Of a stretch of 32,761 nt of DNA, positions 1-7,578 are shown piece by piece; position 1 is the first letter of the stretch, and every line of letters begins with the position of its first letter. The stretch is from Candidatus Aquidulcis sp. GTDB lineage: Bacteria; Chloroflexota; Limnocylindria; Limnocylindrales; Limnocylindraceae. The notes beneath the pieces were generated by a model, which saw nothing but the letters and a program-made list of their open reading frames with translations, had not been told where the DNA came from and ran no database searches. Both the position numbers and the translations under genes were made by a program. Location: contig RGCW01000007.1 in assembly GCA_009919005.1 (NCBI GenBank), positions 1 through 32,761 of the forward strand. The letters are read 5' to 3'.

Positions 1-339
1 GTGGGCATGCCTGGTCGCAAGGTGGTGTCCATCAATGGCGACGGTGGATTCGCCTACAACGTGATGGAGCTTGCCACGATGGTCGAGCAGAAAATCCCGC
101 TCACAGCCATCGTGTTCAATGACAATGCCTACGGCAACGTCAAACGTATCCAGCAGATGCGTTTTGGCGGCCGCACCATCGTTTCCGATCTGCATAACCC
201 CGACATGATGAAACTGGCTGACGCTTATGGTGTCGAGGGACGCAGGGCCCAATCTCCCGCGGAATTGAAATCCACCCTGGTTGATGTGTTCAAACGCGAT
301 GAGCCGGTGTTGATTGAGGTTCCTGTCGGCCCCATGCCG
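1..339 (+). CDS. ThDP-dependent enzyme (acetolactate synthase-like), C-terminal fragment
   Basis: This is the ThDP-binding C-terminal domain of a large acetolactate synthase-like enzyme. It shows the cofactor signature GDGGFAYN (GDG at residues 13-15 of the visible part) followed about 25 residues later by NDNAYGN, and the family-typical ending VLIEVPVGPMP. The gene enters from outside the window, so the GTG at base 1 is only an edge. After VGPMP the reading frame stays open to 465, but those 40 residues are antisense to polyphosphate kinase and are not part of this protein; the true C-terminal tail (usually some 15-30 residues more) is missing. Codon use differs from neighbours: Lys is AAA in 5 of 6 cases, whereas genes further along prefer AAG, and Leu favours CTG/TTG. 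Substrate cannot be named; related enzymes include sulfoacetaldehyde acetyltransferase and glyoxylate carboligase. Confidence 0.8.
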
Positions 340-350
340 ATTGTCAATTT
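332..350. other. Breakpoint joining two truncated genes
   Basis: To the left the plus strand encodes a ThDP enzyme up to its VGPMP motif (base 339). To the right the minus strand encodes PPK1, recognisable down to about base 341. Both genes lose their remaining sequence at this point, with no spacer, terminal repeat or transposase between them. The exact base cannot be fixed by eye. It is either a rearrangement breakpoint or a misjoined assembly. Confidence 0.75.
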
Positions 351-1161
351 CAAGACCCGTCGCGAGCATCGTTCGAAGGTCTGGTGGCATAGAACTCTGG
401 ACTTCAAGGCGAACCACACTGCCGAAGCGACGCTGACGCAGACCCGCTTCAATTGCCTCGAGTAGATCGTCCGCCTCATCCTCAACCGTATCAAGGTCGG
501 CATCGCGAGTGACGCGGAAGAGATGTGCATCGATAATCTCAGAACCTGGAAAGAGCAGGTTGAGATGCGCAGAGATGATCTCTTCAAGCAGCATCCAATC
601 ACTCGCACCGAATTGCACGATGCGGCCAAGGATCGTTGGCACCTTGACCCGGGCAAGCGTGACCTCACCTCCGTCGTGAATTCGGAGTCGCACGGCAAGG
701 GAGAGACTGAGCGAACTGACCAGCGGGAACGGCTGCTCAGCATCAATCGCAAGCGGGGAGAGCACGGGGAAGATCTCTCCCATGAACCGTTCGCTTAGCA
801 TGGACCGCTCTGCAGGATCAATTTCGGCCCAAGTGCGGAGCTGTCGATGCTCGCGACGAAGCTCTTCCGTGAGGTTCGTCCAGCAAGCTTGTGCTGTCTG
901 CGTCAGCAGCTGCGTCGCATCACGAATCTGGGCAAGTTGCTCAGTCGGCGTCCGACCATCCGGGCCGACGACACGAACCGTCGCGAGTTGCTGCTCGCGT
1001 ATCCCAGCGACGCGGACCCCATAAAACTCGTCAAGGTTTGTGGCTACGATCCCAAGGAACCGGAAGCGGTCGAGAAGGGGTCGGCGCCGGTTCTGCGCTT
1101 CGGAGAGCACTCTCGCGTTGAACGCGAGGAGAGAGAGTTCACGGCTAACGCCGTAGCTCAT
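340..1161 (-). CDS. ppk1: Polyphosphate kinase PPK1, N-terminal part only (truncated)
   Basis: Reading the minus strand from the ATG at 1161 gives a typical PPK1 N-terminus: SRELSLLAFNARVL, then FLGIVATNLDEFYGVRVAG, then GEIFPVLSPLAIDAEQPFPLV, ending near VVRLEVQSSMPPDL and a few residues beyond. PPK1 makes and degrades polyphosphate using ATP. About 270 of the usual ~690 residues are present; the head domain's end and both catalytic C-terminal domains with the phosphorylated histidine are absent, so this fragment cannot be active. The start overlaps the DUF971 stop (ATGA), implying translational coupling. Below about base 340 the frame stays open to the window edge, but only because it runs antisense, codon on codon, to the ThDP enzyme. 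A gene finder could easily call a false long protein here. Confidence 0.85.
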
Positions 1162-1499
1162 CGTGGTCCGCTCATGCAGGTCGGGCAGGCACAGCGTTGT
1201 CGAAGGAGCGACCAGGTGTAGTACCCAGTTCTATGTCCATCGCCCCAAAAGAGACAGAGCGCGTAACTCCCGACCATCTCGCCCCCCTCGAGTCGAGTCT
1301 GGCTGGCGCTGAGGGTTGGGTTAGCGTCAAGCCATCCGGGAAGCCCGGCTTCGCCGCGGCAGTAGGCGCACGGGCAAAGCCAACGCAGGGGAACCGCCTC
1401 GTAAGTGCTGACATGTCCATCACGCCACTCCAGTTCAAGGCGCTGCTCTTCACGGAGGATCCGAATGGCGACAGGGGCCTCGTGCGCTGACTCTGACAT
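1158..1499 (-). CDS. DUF971 (GBBH-like N-terminal domain) protein
   Basis: A 113-residue protein matching the stand-alone DUF971 family, the domain also found at the N-terminus of gamma-butyrobetaine hydroxylases. Visible marks are the RLELEWRDGH start of the sheet, a cysteine cluster CPCAYC at residues 42-47 followed by RGEAG, the GGEMVGSYAL stretch, and the WGDGHRTGYYTW motif near the C-terminus, followed by a second cysteine pair (CACPTC). The cysteines suggest metal binding. In other bacteria the family sits near Fe-S or Mrp/ApbC genes, but its function is not settled. The ATG at 1499 lies six bases behind a TAGAAT box, so the message is probably leaderless. The stop overlaps the ppk1 start. 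Confidence 0.8.
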   Translation of the reverse strand: MSESAHEAPVAIRILREEQRLELEWRDGHVSTYEAVPLRWLCPCAYCRGEAGLPGWLDANPTLSASQTRLEGGEMVGSYALCLFWGDGHRTGYYTWSLLRQRCACPTCMSGPR

Positions 1500-1505
1500 T
1501 GCTCG

Positions 1506-1511
1506 ATTCTA
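1506..1511 (-). promoter_or_regulatory. Predicted -10 box (TAGAAT), leaderless start of DUF971 gene
   Basis: TAGAAT on the minus strand is followed by six bases and then the ATG at 1499. At this distance transcription would begin at or next to the start codon. No clear -35 box was seen. Confidence 0.55.
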
Positions 1512-1532
1512 GGTGCCGCTCGTAAACGCCCG

Positions 1533-2717
1533 ATGAGCGACTACGATGCTCTTCATGGTGAAACGAGGGCAGAGTCACGACACAGCCGCATGTTTGGTCG
1601 GGTCGCGAGCGTGAGTCGAGCGTGGCCTGCGGTGGCAGCACGCCTGGTCGGCGTAACAGTGCTCCTGCTGGCTATCACCGCCGTCCCCAGCCCCTGGAGC
1701 ATGCCGACCGATGAAAACGCGCCAGCCCTCCTGCGGGCCGTCATCGTCTCAGACCCGCTTCCGGGTCGAGATGGACTCTCGGGGAGTGCCACCGTCGAAC
1801 TCCTTGAGGGCACCCGCGCAGGGGAGCGCCTCGTCGCGGCAGTAGACCAGGCCACCGATATCGCCGGCTCCATTCCGTATCGCGTTGGCGACGAGGTGCT
1901 GCTCGCCCAGGTGACGGACGCGGGCGGTGGCGAAGTATTCGCCGTTGCCGATCGCTCGCGCGGGGTGGCACTGGCCCTAGCCCTGGGGCTCTTGGCAGCG
2001 GCGGTGATTGCGATCGCTGGTGCGGTTGGCGCACGGTCACTCCTCGCACTCGCCGTTACGGGAGTCGTCCTTGTGCGATTTGGCATCCCCGCACTCCTCT
2101 CTGGGGTCTCACCGCTGGTCGTCGCCGGTGCTATCTCTCTTGTCGTCGGCGTCTCATCCGTGGTGATCACCGAGGGGGTGAATCGACGAGCCTCGGCAAC
2201 AATCATGGGGATTGGCGGCAGCCTTGCTGCCGTGGCTTGCATCTCAATCGTTCTCGATCGCCTCCTTGCCTTCACGCCGTTCGCAGGCGATGCGGATCTT
2301 GTCAATCTGATTCCACTCTTGGGCGGCAGTGTCGATCTGCGGGGGGTCGGCCTCGCCGCCGCGATGATCGGAACTCTTGGCATCGTCGATGATGTTGCGG
2401 CCACGCAAGTTGCTGCGGTCGAACAGATTCGGCAGAGCGATCAGCATGCCGGAGCGCTTGAGGTGGGCCGCAGAGCCTTGGCGATCGGTCGCTCCCATGT
2501 TGGCGCCGTGATCAATACCCTTCCGCTCGCCTACTTTGCAGCGTCACTGCCGCTTGTAGTTGCGACCCTTATCGCGCCAGGCGACCTTGCAAACCGTGTG
2601 AGCACCGAGACCGTCGCCGTCGAGATAGTACGCGCGATCGCCGGGACGGCAGGGGTTCTCTTAGCAATGCCACTTGCGACCGCGAGCGCGCTCTTGATTG
2701 GAGTTGGCGAAGAGTAG
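1533..2717 (+). CDS. YibE/F-like family multi-pass membrane protein
   Basis: A 394-residue membrane protein of the YibE/F-like family (predicted transporter, substrate unknown). It has one N-terminal membrane segment at about residues 31-51, an extracytoplasmic beta-rich part of roughly 90 residues (including SATVELLEGTRAGERL and the YRVGDEVLL stretch, as in other family members), then about seven hydrophobic segments from residue 144 on. Family marks in the membrane part are the TEGVNRRASATIMG loop, LGIVDDVAATQVAAVEQ, and GRSHVGAVINTLPLAYFAA. The start is uncertain: ATG at 1533 has no good ribosome site, and ATG at 1590 is an alternative that still keeps the first membrane helix. The stop at 2715-2717 touches the stop of the convergent response regulator with no bases between. 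Confidence 0.82.
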   Translation: MSDYDALHGETRAESRHSRMFGRVASVSRAWPAVAARLVGVTVLLLAITAVPSPWSMPTDENAPALLRAVIVSDPLPGRDGLSGSATVELLEGTRAGERLVAAVDQATDIAGSIPYRVGDEVLLAQVTDAGGGEVFAVADRSRGVALALALGLLAAAVIAIAGAVGARSLLALAVTGVVLVRFGIPALLSGVSPLVVAGAISLVVGVSSVVITEGVNRRASATIMGIGGSLAAVACISIVLDRLLAFTPFAGDADLVNLIPLLGGSVDLRGVGLAAAMIGTLGIVDDVAATQVAAVEQIRQSDQHAGALEVGRRALAIGRSHVGAVINTLPLAYFAASLPLVVATLIAPGDLANRVSTETVAVEIVRAIAGTAGVLLAMPLATASALLIGVGEE

Positions 2718-3428
2718 CTAGCTCGCGTCGAGACGGTAGCCGACACCTCGTACCGACTCCGGTAACGGCCCACCCGCCTCCTCAAGTTTCCCCCGAAGGC
2801 GAGCGACGTGTGGCTTCAAGAGCAGCGGGTCAGGGTTCGCCTTATTTGGCCAGGCTGCGGCGAGGAGGCGCTGCTGAGTCACAACGCGCCCTTTCACCGC
2901 GGCGAGTGCCTCCAAGATATTGAACTCAGTCTTGGTGAGCGCGAGGAGTCGCGTGCCAACGTGCACCTCATGTCGGCTGATGTCGATACGAAGCCCAGCG
3001 GCGCCCAGAATCGTTCGGTCGCGTGCTGAACCGTCGGCTGGCTCACCACCACGCCGCAATGCGGCACGTACTCGAGCAAGGAGTTCTTGGCGGCCGAACG
3101 GCTTCGTAATGTAATCATCCGCACCAGCGTCGAGTGCGTCGACCTTCGCCGTCTCATCGGATTCGCCGGTCAATACGATGATCGGTGTGGCGCTGCGCGC
3201 GCGAATCTCGTGGATCACATTAAGCCCGTCGCGCCCTGGCATCGCGAGATCAAGCAGCACGAGTGACGGTCGAGTCGCATCAAATCGCTCAACTGCCGCC
3301 ACCCCGTCGTAGGCCGGATGCACAACATAGTTAGCCGCACTCAGCAGGGCCGAGATCGCTCCGACCAGGGCGGGATCGTCGTCAACGACCAGGACCGACT
3401 GTTGGGGGAGCGTCGTGTCGGTGCTCAT
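2718..3428 (-). CDS. OmpR/PhoB-family response regulator
   Basis: A 236-residue response regulator. The receiver domain has the acidic pair D17-D18, phospho-acceptor D60 (LLDLAMPGRDG), T87 and K109 (ITKPF). It is followed by an OmpR-type winged-helix DNA-binding domain ending VRGVGYRL. The order resembles KdpE. The start chosen is the ATG at 3428, which overlaps the kinase stop (ATGA); an upstream in-frame ATG at 3626 would add 66 residues with no homology and lie antisense-free inside the kinase gene. It forms an operon with the kinase and thioredoxin reductase, so the kinase is its probable partner. Target genes are not visible. Confidence 0.9.
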   Translation of the reverse strand: MSTDTTLPQQSVLVVDDDPALVGAISALLSAANYVVHPAYDGVAAVERFDATRPSLVLLDLAMPGRDGLNVIHEIRARSATPIIVLTGESDETAKVDALDAGADDYITKPFGRQELLARVRAALRRGGEPADGSARDRTILGAAGLRIDISRHEVHVGTRLLALTKTEFNILEALAAVKGRVVTQQRLLAAAWPNKANPDPLLLKPHVARLRGKLEEAGGPLPESVRGVGYRLDAS

Positions 3429-4165
3429 GAGGGGAGTATGCCGTGCGGGGCGGATGCGAGGGGGAGCGTCAGCAGAAATCGACTTCCGCCAAAGCCGTTC
3501 GGTTCGATCCTGATCTCGCCACCCATTGCCACCAACAGCCGCCGAGCGGCGTACAGGCCGATCCCTGATCCGCTGGTCGCTGGACGCTGTGTTCGGCGGA
3601 CAAACGCCTCGAAGATCTCTTCCCAATCTTCGCGGGGGATTCCCTCTCCGTCATCCGTGAGATAGAGCTCAGCATCTCCGTCTCCAATCCAGCAGCCTAT
3701 TGAGATGGGCTCTCCGGCAGGTGCGTATTTCGCCTCATTTTCCAGGAGGTGGCCCAGCACCTGTCGAAACCGGCTCTGATCGGCGAGCACCATGATGTGT
3801 TGCTCGGGCTCCTCCCAGCGCAGTGGGTGATTGCGAAGGAGCGGCGACATTTCGCGGATCACCTCACTCGTGACCGCCCCGAGGTTCATTGGCGCGCGTT
3901 CAAGGGGAAGGCTGGAGCCTGGTCGCGCGGCCGTGAGGATGGAGTCGATCTGTAGATTCAGCCGCCCAACCTGCTGGATCGCAGCTTCTCGCCATGTAGC
4001 AAGGTCTGCGGCGCTTGCGGGCGATACCCCCGTTGCAGCATCGGCGATCAGTTCGACGTAGGCGCTCAGCACCGCCAGTGGGGTCCGAAGCTCATGTGTG
4101 ACAAGGGAGAGGAGCTCGGCGCGAGCAGTGTCGATGAGCGCGATCTCCTCATCGCGATGCGGCAC
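3425..4165 (-). CDS. Soluble histidine kinase without sensor domain
   Basis: A 246-residue kinase that consists of little more than the catalytic core. The H-box SLVTHELRTPL places the phosphorylated histidine at residue 24, so only about 12 residues precede the dimerisation helix. The ATPase domain shows the N-box HLLENEAKYAP, the G1 box LTDDGEGIP, and GSGIGLYAARRLL. There is no membrane segment, HAMP, PAS or GAF domain. The GTG start at 4165 directly follows the thioredoxin reductase stop (4166-4168) with no gap, and the stop overlaps the regulator start. Input must therefore come through a partner protein or the core itself. The coupling to trxB suggests a redox input, which is inference. 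A start further downstream would cut the H-box helix. Confidence 0.88.
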   Translation of the reverse strand: MPHRDEEIALIDTARAELLSLVTHELRTPLAVLSAYVELIADAATGVSPASAADLATWREAAIQQVGRLNLQIDSILTAARPGSSLPLERAPMNLGAVTSEVIREMSPLLRNHPLRWEEPEQHIMVLADQSRFRQVLGHLLENEAKYAPAGEPISIGCWIGDGDAELYLTDDGEGIPREDWEEIFEAFVRRTQRPATSGSGIGLYAARRLLVAMGGEIRIEPNGFGGSRFLLTLPLASAPHGILPS

Positions 4166-5212
4166 TTACGACCTCGAGGCGTCGCGCTCCGCGAGCCAGC
4201 GCTCTGCATCGAGTGCGGCGCGACATCCATCACCCGCGGCGGTCACGGCCTGGCGGTATCGGTGATCGTGCACATCTCCGGCGATGAAGACACCGTCAAT
4301 TTGAGAGGCGGTGGTGTCGCTCTCGAGCTGCAGATATCCCGCGGCATCGACCGGTAGCGCCCCACCGAGCAACGCAGTATTTGGCTTATGGCCGATCGCC
4401 ACGAAGAGACCACCAACGGCGAGCCGCTCTGGAGTGCTCAATGAGCCGGTGGTGTCTCGGAGCAGCACCGCCTCGGTGCTCCTCTCACCAAGCACCTCAA
4501 CCACCTCACGATTCATGTGCAGTTGAATATTCGGATGAGCCTCGACGCGCGAGATCATGATCTTGCTGGCTCGGAAGGAATCGCGACGATGTACGAGGTG
4601 CACCTTGGTAGCAAAGCGAGTCAGGAAGAGCGCCTCCTCTAGTGCGGTGTCGCCACCGCCGACCACGACGACCTCTTGGCCCTTAAAGAAAAACCCATCG
4701 CAGGTCGCGCAGGCACTAACGCCGCGTCCACGGAGGCGTGTCTCTGATTCCAGCCCGAGCCAGAGTGCCGATGCACCCGTTGCAACGATAATCGCTTCCG
4801 CCTGGAATTCACGCCTTGCGCTCCATACCCGCAAGGGCTGAGCGCTCAGGTCTACTCGGTCGACGTCCTGATCCACCATCGTTGAACCGAATCGTTCGGC
4901 CTGCGCCCGCATCTTCGCCATCAGGTCCGGACCGTCGATGCCGTCGGGGAACCCAGGGAAGTTTTCGACCTCACTGGTGAGCATCAGCTGTCCGCCAGGG
5001 GCGTACCCGCCGATGACGATCGGCGCGAGTCCAGCCCGCGCCGCATAGATAGCCGCGGTGAGACCGGCTGGCCCAGAGCCGAGGATCAGGAGCCTCGCCG
5101 TCGTGGGCGCGGTGGCTGTGGTGCTCGTTGCGGTGGAGGTGCTTGCGGATTGGTCACCGGCACCAAAGTCGATTGCCGCTCCGAACCCGTTAGGTACCTT
5201 CCCCTCTGTCAT
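4166..5212 (-). CDS. trxB: Thioredoxin-disulfide reductase
   Basis: A flavoprotein that uses NADPH to reduce thioredoxin. It has the FAD motif GSGPAG at residues 45-50, APGGQL and ENFPGFP, the redox-active pair in CATCDG (C168 and C171), the NADPH motif VVVGGGDTA (about 182-190) with HRRDSFRA, and the C-terminal FAD motif AGDVHDHRYRQA. It is 348 residues long, slightly above the usual ~310-320, because of a roughly 38-residue Ser/Thr/Ala-rich leader before the first beta strand. That leader may be untranslated or simply disordered; the ATG at 5212 is supported by a TAGAAT box six bases upstream. First gene of an operon with the histidine kinase and response regulator. Confidence 0.93.
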   Translation of the reverse strand: MTEGKVPNGFGAAIDFGAGDQSASTSTATSTTATAPTTARLLILGSGPAGLTAAIYAARAGLAPIVIGGYAPGGQLMLTSEVENFPGFPDGIDGPDLMAKMRAQAERFGSTMVDQDVDRVDLSAQPLRVWSARREFQAEAIIVATGASALWLGLESETRLRGRGVSACATCDGFFFKGQEVVVVGGGDTALEEALFLTRFATKVHLVHRRDSFRASKIMISRVEAHPNIQLHMNREVVEVLGERSTEAVLLRDTTGSLSTPERLAVGGLFVAIGHKPNTALLGGALPVDAAGYLQLESDTTASQIDGVFIAGDVHDHRYRQAVTAAGDGCRAALDAERWLAERDASRS

Positions 5213-5218
5213 GTGACG

Positions 5219-5224
5219 ATTCTA
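5219..5224 (-). promoter_or_regulatory. Predicted -10 box (TAGAAT) of trxB operon
   Basis: TAGAAT on the minus strand, six bases before the trxB ATG, in the 39-base gap behind the CofC-CofE gene. It separates trxB from the F420 operon and implies a leaderless message. Confidence 0.6.
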
Positions 5225-5251
5225 CGCCCCCAGCGGTTTGAGGCTTGGCCC

Positions 5252-6634
5252 TTATCGAAAGAGATCCCAATCCGGGGGCATCAGACTCGAGCGTGCGCTC
5301 CCGTCTTCGGCAATCTGGGGATGGGCGCCGCGGATGAGAGCGAGCGGCCGTCGTGCGGTCTTCCCGAGAGCGAGCTCTGCCGTCGCCGCGATCTGATCAG
5401 CGACCGCACGGACCGTCGCCGCCATGGTTCGTCCGTCGGCGTCGGGTGTGCCTCGAAGATCTTCGAGTGCAGCGATTCCCGCAACGCCGATCGCGACATC
5501 GGTGATGCCGAGGCGCCAGGGGCGGCCAAAGGAGTCGGTGATGATCACGCCAGGCGCCACGCCAGTGCGGAGGCGAATCGCCTCGCGAATCGCGCGGGCC
5601 GAACCGTCGGGATCACGTGGAAGGAGTGTGACGACCTCGCCGCTACGCGGACCGACATTACTGGCGTCAACGCCAGAGTTCGCGAGAACAAACCCGTGTG
5701 CTGTCTCGGTGATGATCACGCCGCGATCCATGCGAACGACACGTACGGCCTCTTGCAGCACGACCTCAACCTGGCGTGCGTCGCGACTCCACTTCGCGGC
5801 GTACTCGAGCGCCTCTTGTCGGGGGGTCACAGTGTCTAGCTCGACGATGGCCCCCTCCGCCTTTGAGACGATCTTCTGGGTCACGGCGATCACATCGTCG
5901 CTGCGTAGACCGCCAATCGCACCGGTTGCGGCAATCTTCGCAACGCAGCGGGCGATCATTGCTGGGAGGTCGTCGCCCGGTTCGATCTCTCCGAGGCCAT
6001 CAATGGGGAGTGCGAGCAGGCCCTCCGTCGCCCCTTGCGCCGTCGCAGCCCGCTCGCGCTCTATGGCAAGGGTCAGGTCCCTCGGGGTATCGAGGTCTGC
6101 GGCGAGTGGCGAGTTGAGCATCTCGATCTGAGCACCGTCACGCGACAGTTCGGCGCGATGCGCCGCTGCGCTATCCGCTCCGAACTGCGGCGTGAAGTCG
6201 CGGGGGAGCGGCACCAAGAGCGCCGAGGTCCCACCGTCTGGCGATGGGAGAAGACCCGGCTGAGACCCAGACCAGCTGCTCACAAGTGCGTCGATATTTG
6301 TCGCGGTGATCTCAGCGAGGTCTACTGGCAGGATCAGCACCGCAGATGCGCCACTCGCTGTGGCCTGAGCGACGCCGAGTGCAATCGCCGCATTCAAATC
6401 AACACCGCCGTCATCGAGTGCCTCGTGTCCGCCGCTGCGCGCCAGTGCGCGGGCGAGCGGGTCAGGCGAGACCAGGATCACGTTGCTGACGATGGTGGCG
6501 CGGCCGAGCGCCAAAAGGGTGCGCTCAAGAAGGCGTGCGGAGAACTCACGGCGCTCCTCCTCAGTGAGGAGAGGCGCCATACGCGACTTCGCTGAGTCGA
6601 TCGAACGGAAGGGGAGGATTGCGGTGACGGTCAC
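5252..6634 (-). CDS. cofC-cofE: CofC-CofE fusion: phospholactate/PEP guanylyltransferase + F420-0 gamma-glutamyl ligase
   Basis: A 460-residue two-domain enzyme of coenzyme F420 synthesis. Residues 1 to about 200 are CofC/FbiD: ILPFRSIDSAKSRM start, VLILPVDLAEI nucleotide site, GTSALLV, and DLDTPRDL. This half activates 2-phospholactate or PEP with GTP. Residues about 210-460 are CofE: PGDDLPAMIARC, VIAVTQKIVSKAEG, THGF-like TAHGFVLANSGVDASNVG, and ITDSFGRPWRLGITDVAIG. This half adds glutamates to F420-0. The reaction between the two, catalysed by CofD, is encoded immediately upstream with a GTGA stop/start overlap. In mycobacteria CofE is instead fused to a nitroreductase-like domain (FbiB); no such domain is present here. 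The GTG at 6634 is the only start that keeps the CofC beta strand intact. Confidence 0.92.
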   Translation of the reverse strand: MTVTAILPFRSIDSAKSRMAPLLTEEERREFSARLLERTLLALGRATIVSNVILVSPDPLARALARSGGHEALDDGGVDLNAAIALGVAQATASGASAVLILPVDLAEITATNIDALVSSWSGSQPGLLPSPDGGTSALLVPLPRDFTPQFGADSAAAHRAELSRDGAQIEMLNSPLAADLDTPRDLTLAIERERAATAQGATEGLLALPIDGLGEIEPGDDLPAMIARCVAKIAATGAIGGLRSDDVIAVTQKIVSKAEGAIVELDTVTPRQEALEYAAKWSRDARQVEVVLQEAVRVVRMDRGVIITETAHGFVLANSGVDASNVGPRSGEVVTLLPRDPDGSARAIREAIRLRTGVAPGVIITDSFGRPWRLGITDVAIGVAGIAALEDLRGTPDADGRTMAATVRAVADQIAATAELALGKTARRPLALIRGAHPQIAEDGSARSSLMPPDWDLFR

Positions 6635-7578
6635 GAAACGGCGAGAACGGCGCGCGCAACGGCGAGGCGCGCAGCATCATCGGTCATGACGATCGGCGCA
6701 GCCACGCTCTTGCGAACGTGCGGCGTCAGCGCGGCGGCTAGGGCAGGGGTGAGGTCTGCCGTTTCAACGAGGAACGCATCCATCAGCCCGGTCAGGTGCT
6801 TGGCAACTCCGGCCGGCGAGACGTCCAGCCCTGCGGCGGCGAGCATACGATCGGCCGGTCCCTTGAGCGCTTTCCCGCCAACTATTGGCGATACGCCAAC
6901 AACAAGGGCGCCACGAGCACGTGCCGCAGCGATTGCGTCGCGGATGCCAGGGATCGCGAGGATCGGGCCAATCGAGATCAGCGGGTTGGACGGCGCGATG
7001 ACGATACGCTCTGCGGCGGCGAGGGCATCGAGCGTTTCTGCGGTGGGGCGCGCCGCGTCGGCGCCGTCGAAGGCGACCTCAAGCACCTCAGGTTTCGCCT
7101 GTGCGCCAACAAACCAGGGCTGGAACTCCATCCAGCCGTCAGTGGTTCGCAGTCGCGTGCGCAGTGGGTCGTCGGTTGCCATCAAGATCGGCGCTTCGCT
7201 GAGTCCGAGTTTGCGCTGAATCTCGCGGTTCACCTCGGTGAGTCGCCCGCCAGCGCGCAGTTGTGCGGTGCGATGAATGTGCAGTGCAAGGTCGCGATCG
7301 CCAAGTCGGAACCAGTCGGGTGCGCCGATCTTGCCGATCTGCTCGAGGGCGTTCCAGGTTTCACCGGCGAGCCCCCAGCCGCGCTCACGGTCACCGAGGT
7401 CGGTGAGGGTGTACATCAGGGTGTCGTGGTCTGGGCAGATCGTGAGCCCATGCAACTCAAAGTCGTCGCCAGGATTGGCGATGATCGCCAGGTCGCCGGC
7501 CGGGAGCGCGGCACGTAACCCGTGGGCGAGCTTCGCGCCGCCGACGCCGCCGGCGAGGAGCGCGACGCGTGGGCTCAC
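6631..7578 (-). CDS. cofD: 2-phospho-L-lactate (or PEP) transferase CofD/FbiA
   Basis: CofD joins the activated phospholactate or phosphoenolpyruvate moiety to the deazaflavin Fo, giving (dehydro-)F420-0. The 315-residue product starts VALLAGGVGGAKLAHGL, the Rossmann-like nucleotide site of the family, and continues with IANPGDDFELHGLTICPDHDTLMYTL, RGWGLAGETW, FRLGDRDLALH, APSNPLISIGPIL and GVSPIVGGKALKGPADRML, all typical CofD blocks. The frame is open upstream to 7623, but the GTG at 7578 overlaps the stop of the preceding LLM gene (GTGA) and begins just before the first strand, so I chose it. Stop overlaps the CofC-CofE start in the same way. FbiC/CofGH, which makes Fo, is not in the window. 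Confidence 0.93.
   Translation of the reverse strand: MSPRVALLAGGVGGAKLAHGLRAALPAGDLAIIANPGDDFELHGLTICPDHDTLMYTLTDLGDRERGWGLAGETWNALEQIGKIGAPDWFRLGDRDLALHIHRTAQLRAGGRLTEVNREIQRKLGLSEAPILMATDDPLRTRLRTTDGWMEFQPWFVGAQAKPEVLEVAFDGADAARPTAETLDALAAAERIVIAPSNPLISIGPILAIPGIRDAIAAARARGALVVGVSPIVGGKALKGPADRMLAAAGLDVSPAGVAKHLTGLMDAFLVETADLTPALAAALTPHVRKSVAAPIVMTDDAARLAVARAVLAVS

Noticed and set aside
3-339. Continuation of the PPK1 frame to the window edge on the minus strand
   Set aside because: It is the exact antisense of the ThDP domain, open only because that domain uses no TTA, CTA or TCA codons there.
340-465. Continuation of the ThDP enzyme frame to the stop at 463-465
   Set aside because: These 40 residues are the antisense of PPK1 codons and have no resemblance to the end of ThDP enzymes.
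3429-3626. 66-residue N-terminal extension of the response regulator
   Set aside because: It overlaps the histidine kinase in another frame and has no receiver-domain homology.
5424-6131. 235-residue plus-strand open frame
   Set aside because: Arg/Ser-rich antisense shadow of CofC-CofE, typical of GC-rich DNA. The same applies to 1553-2404 (-), 27526-28284 (-) and 30292-30939 (-).
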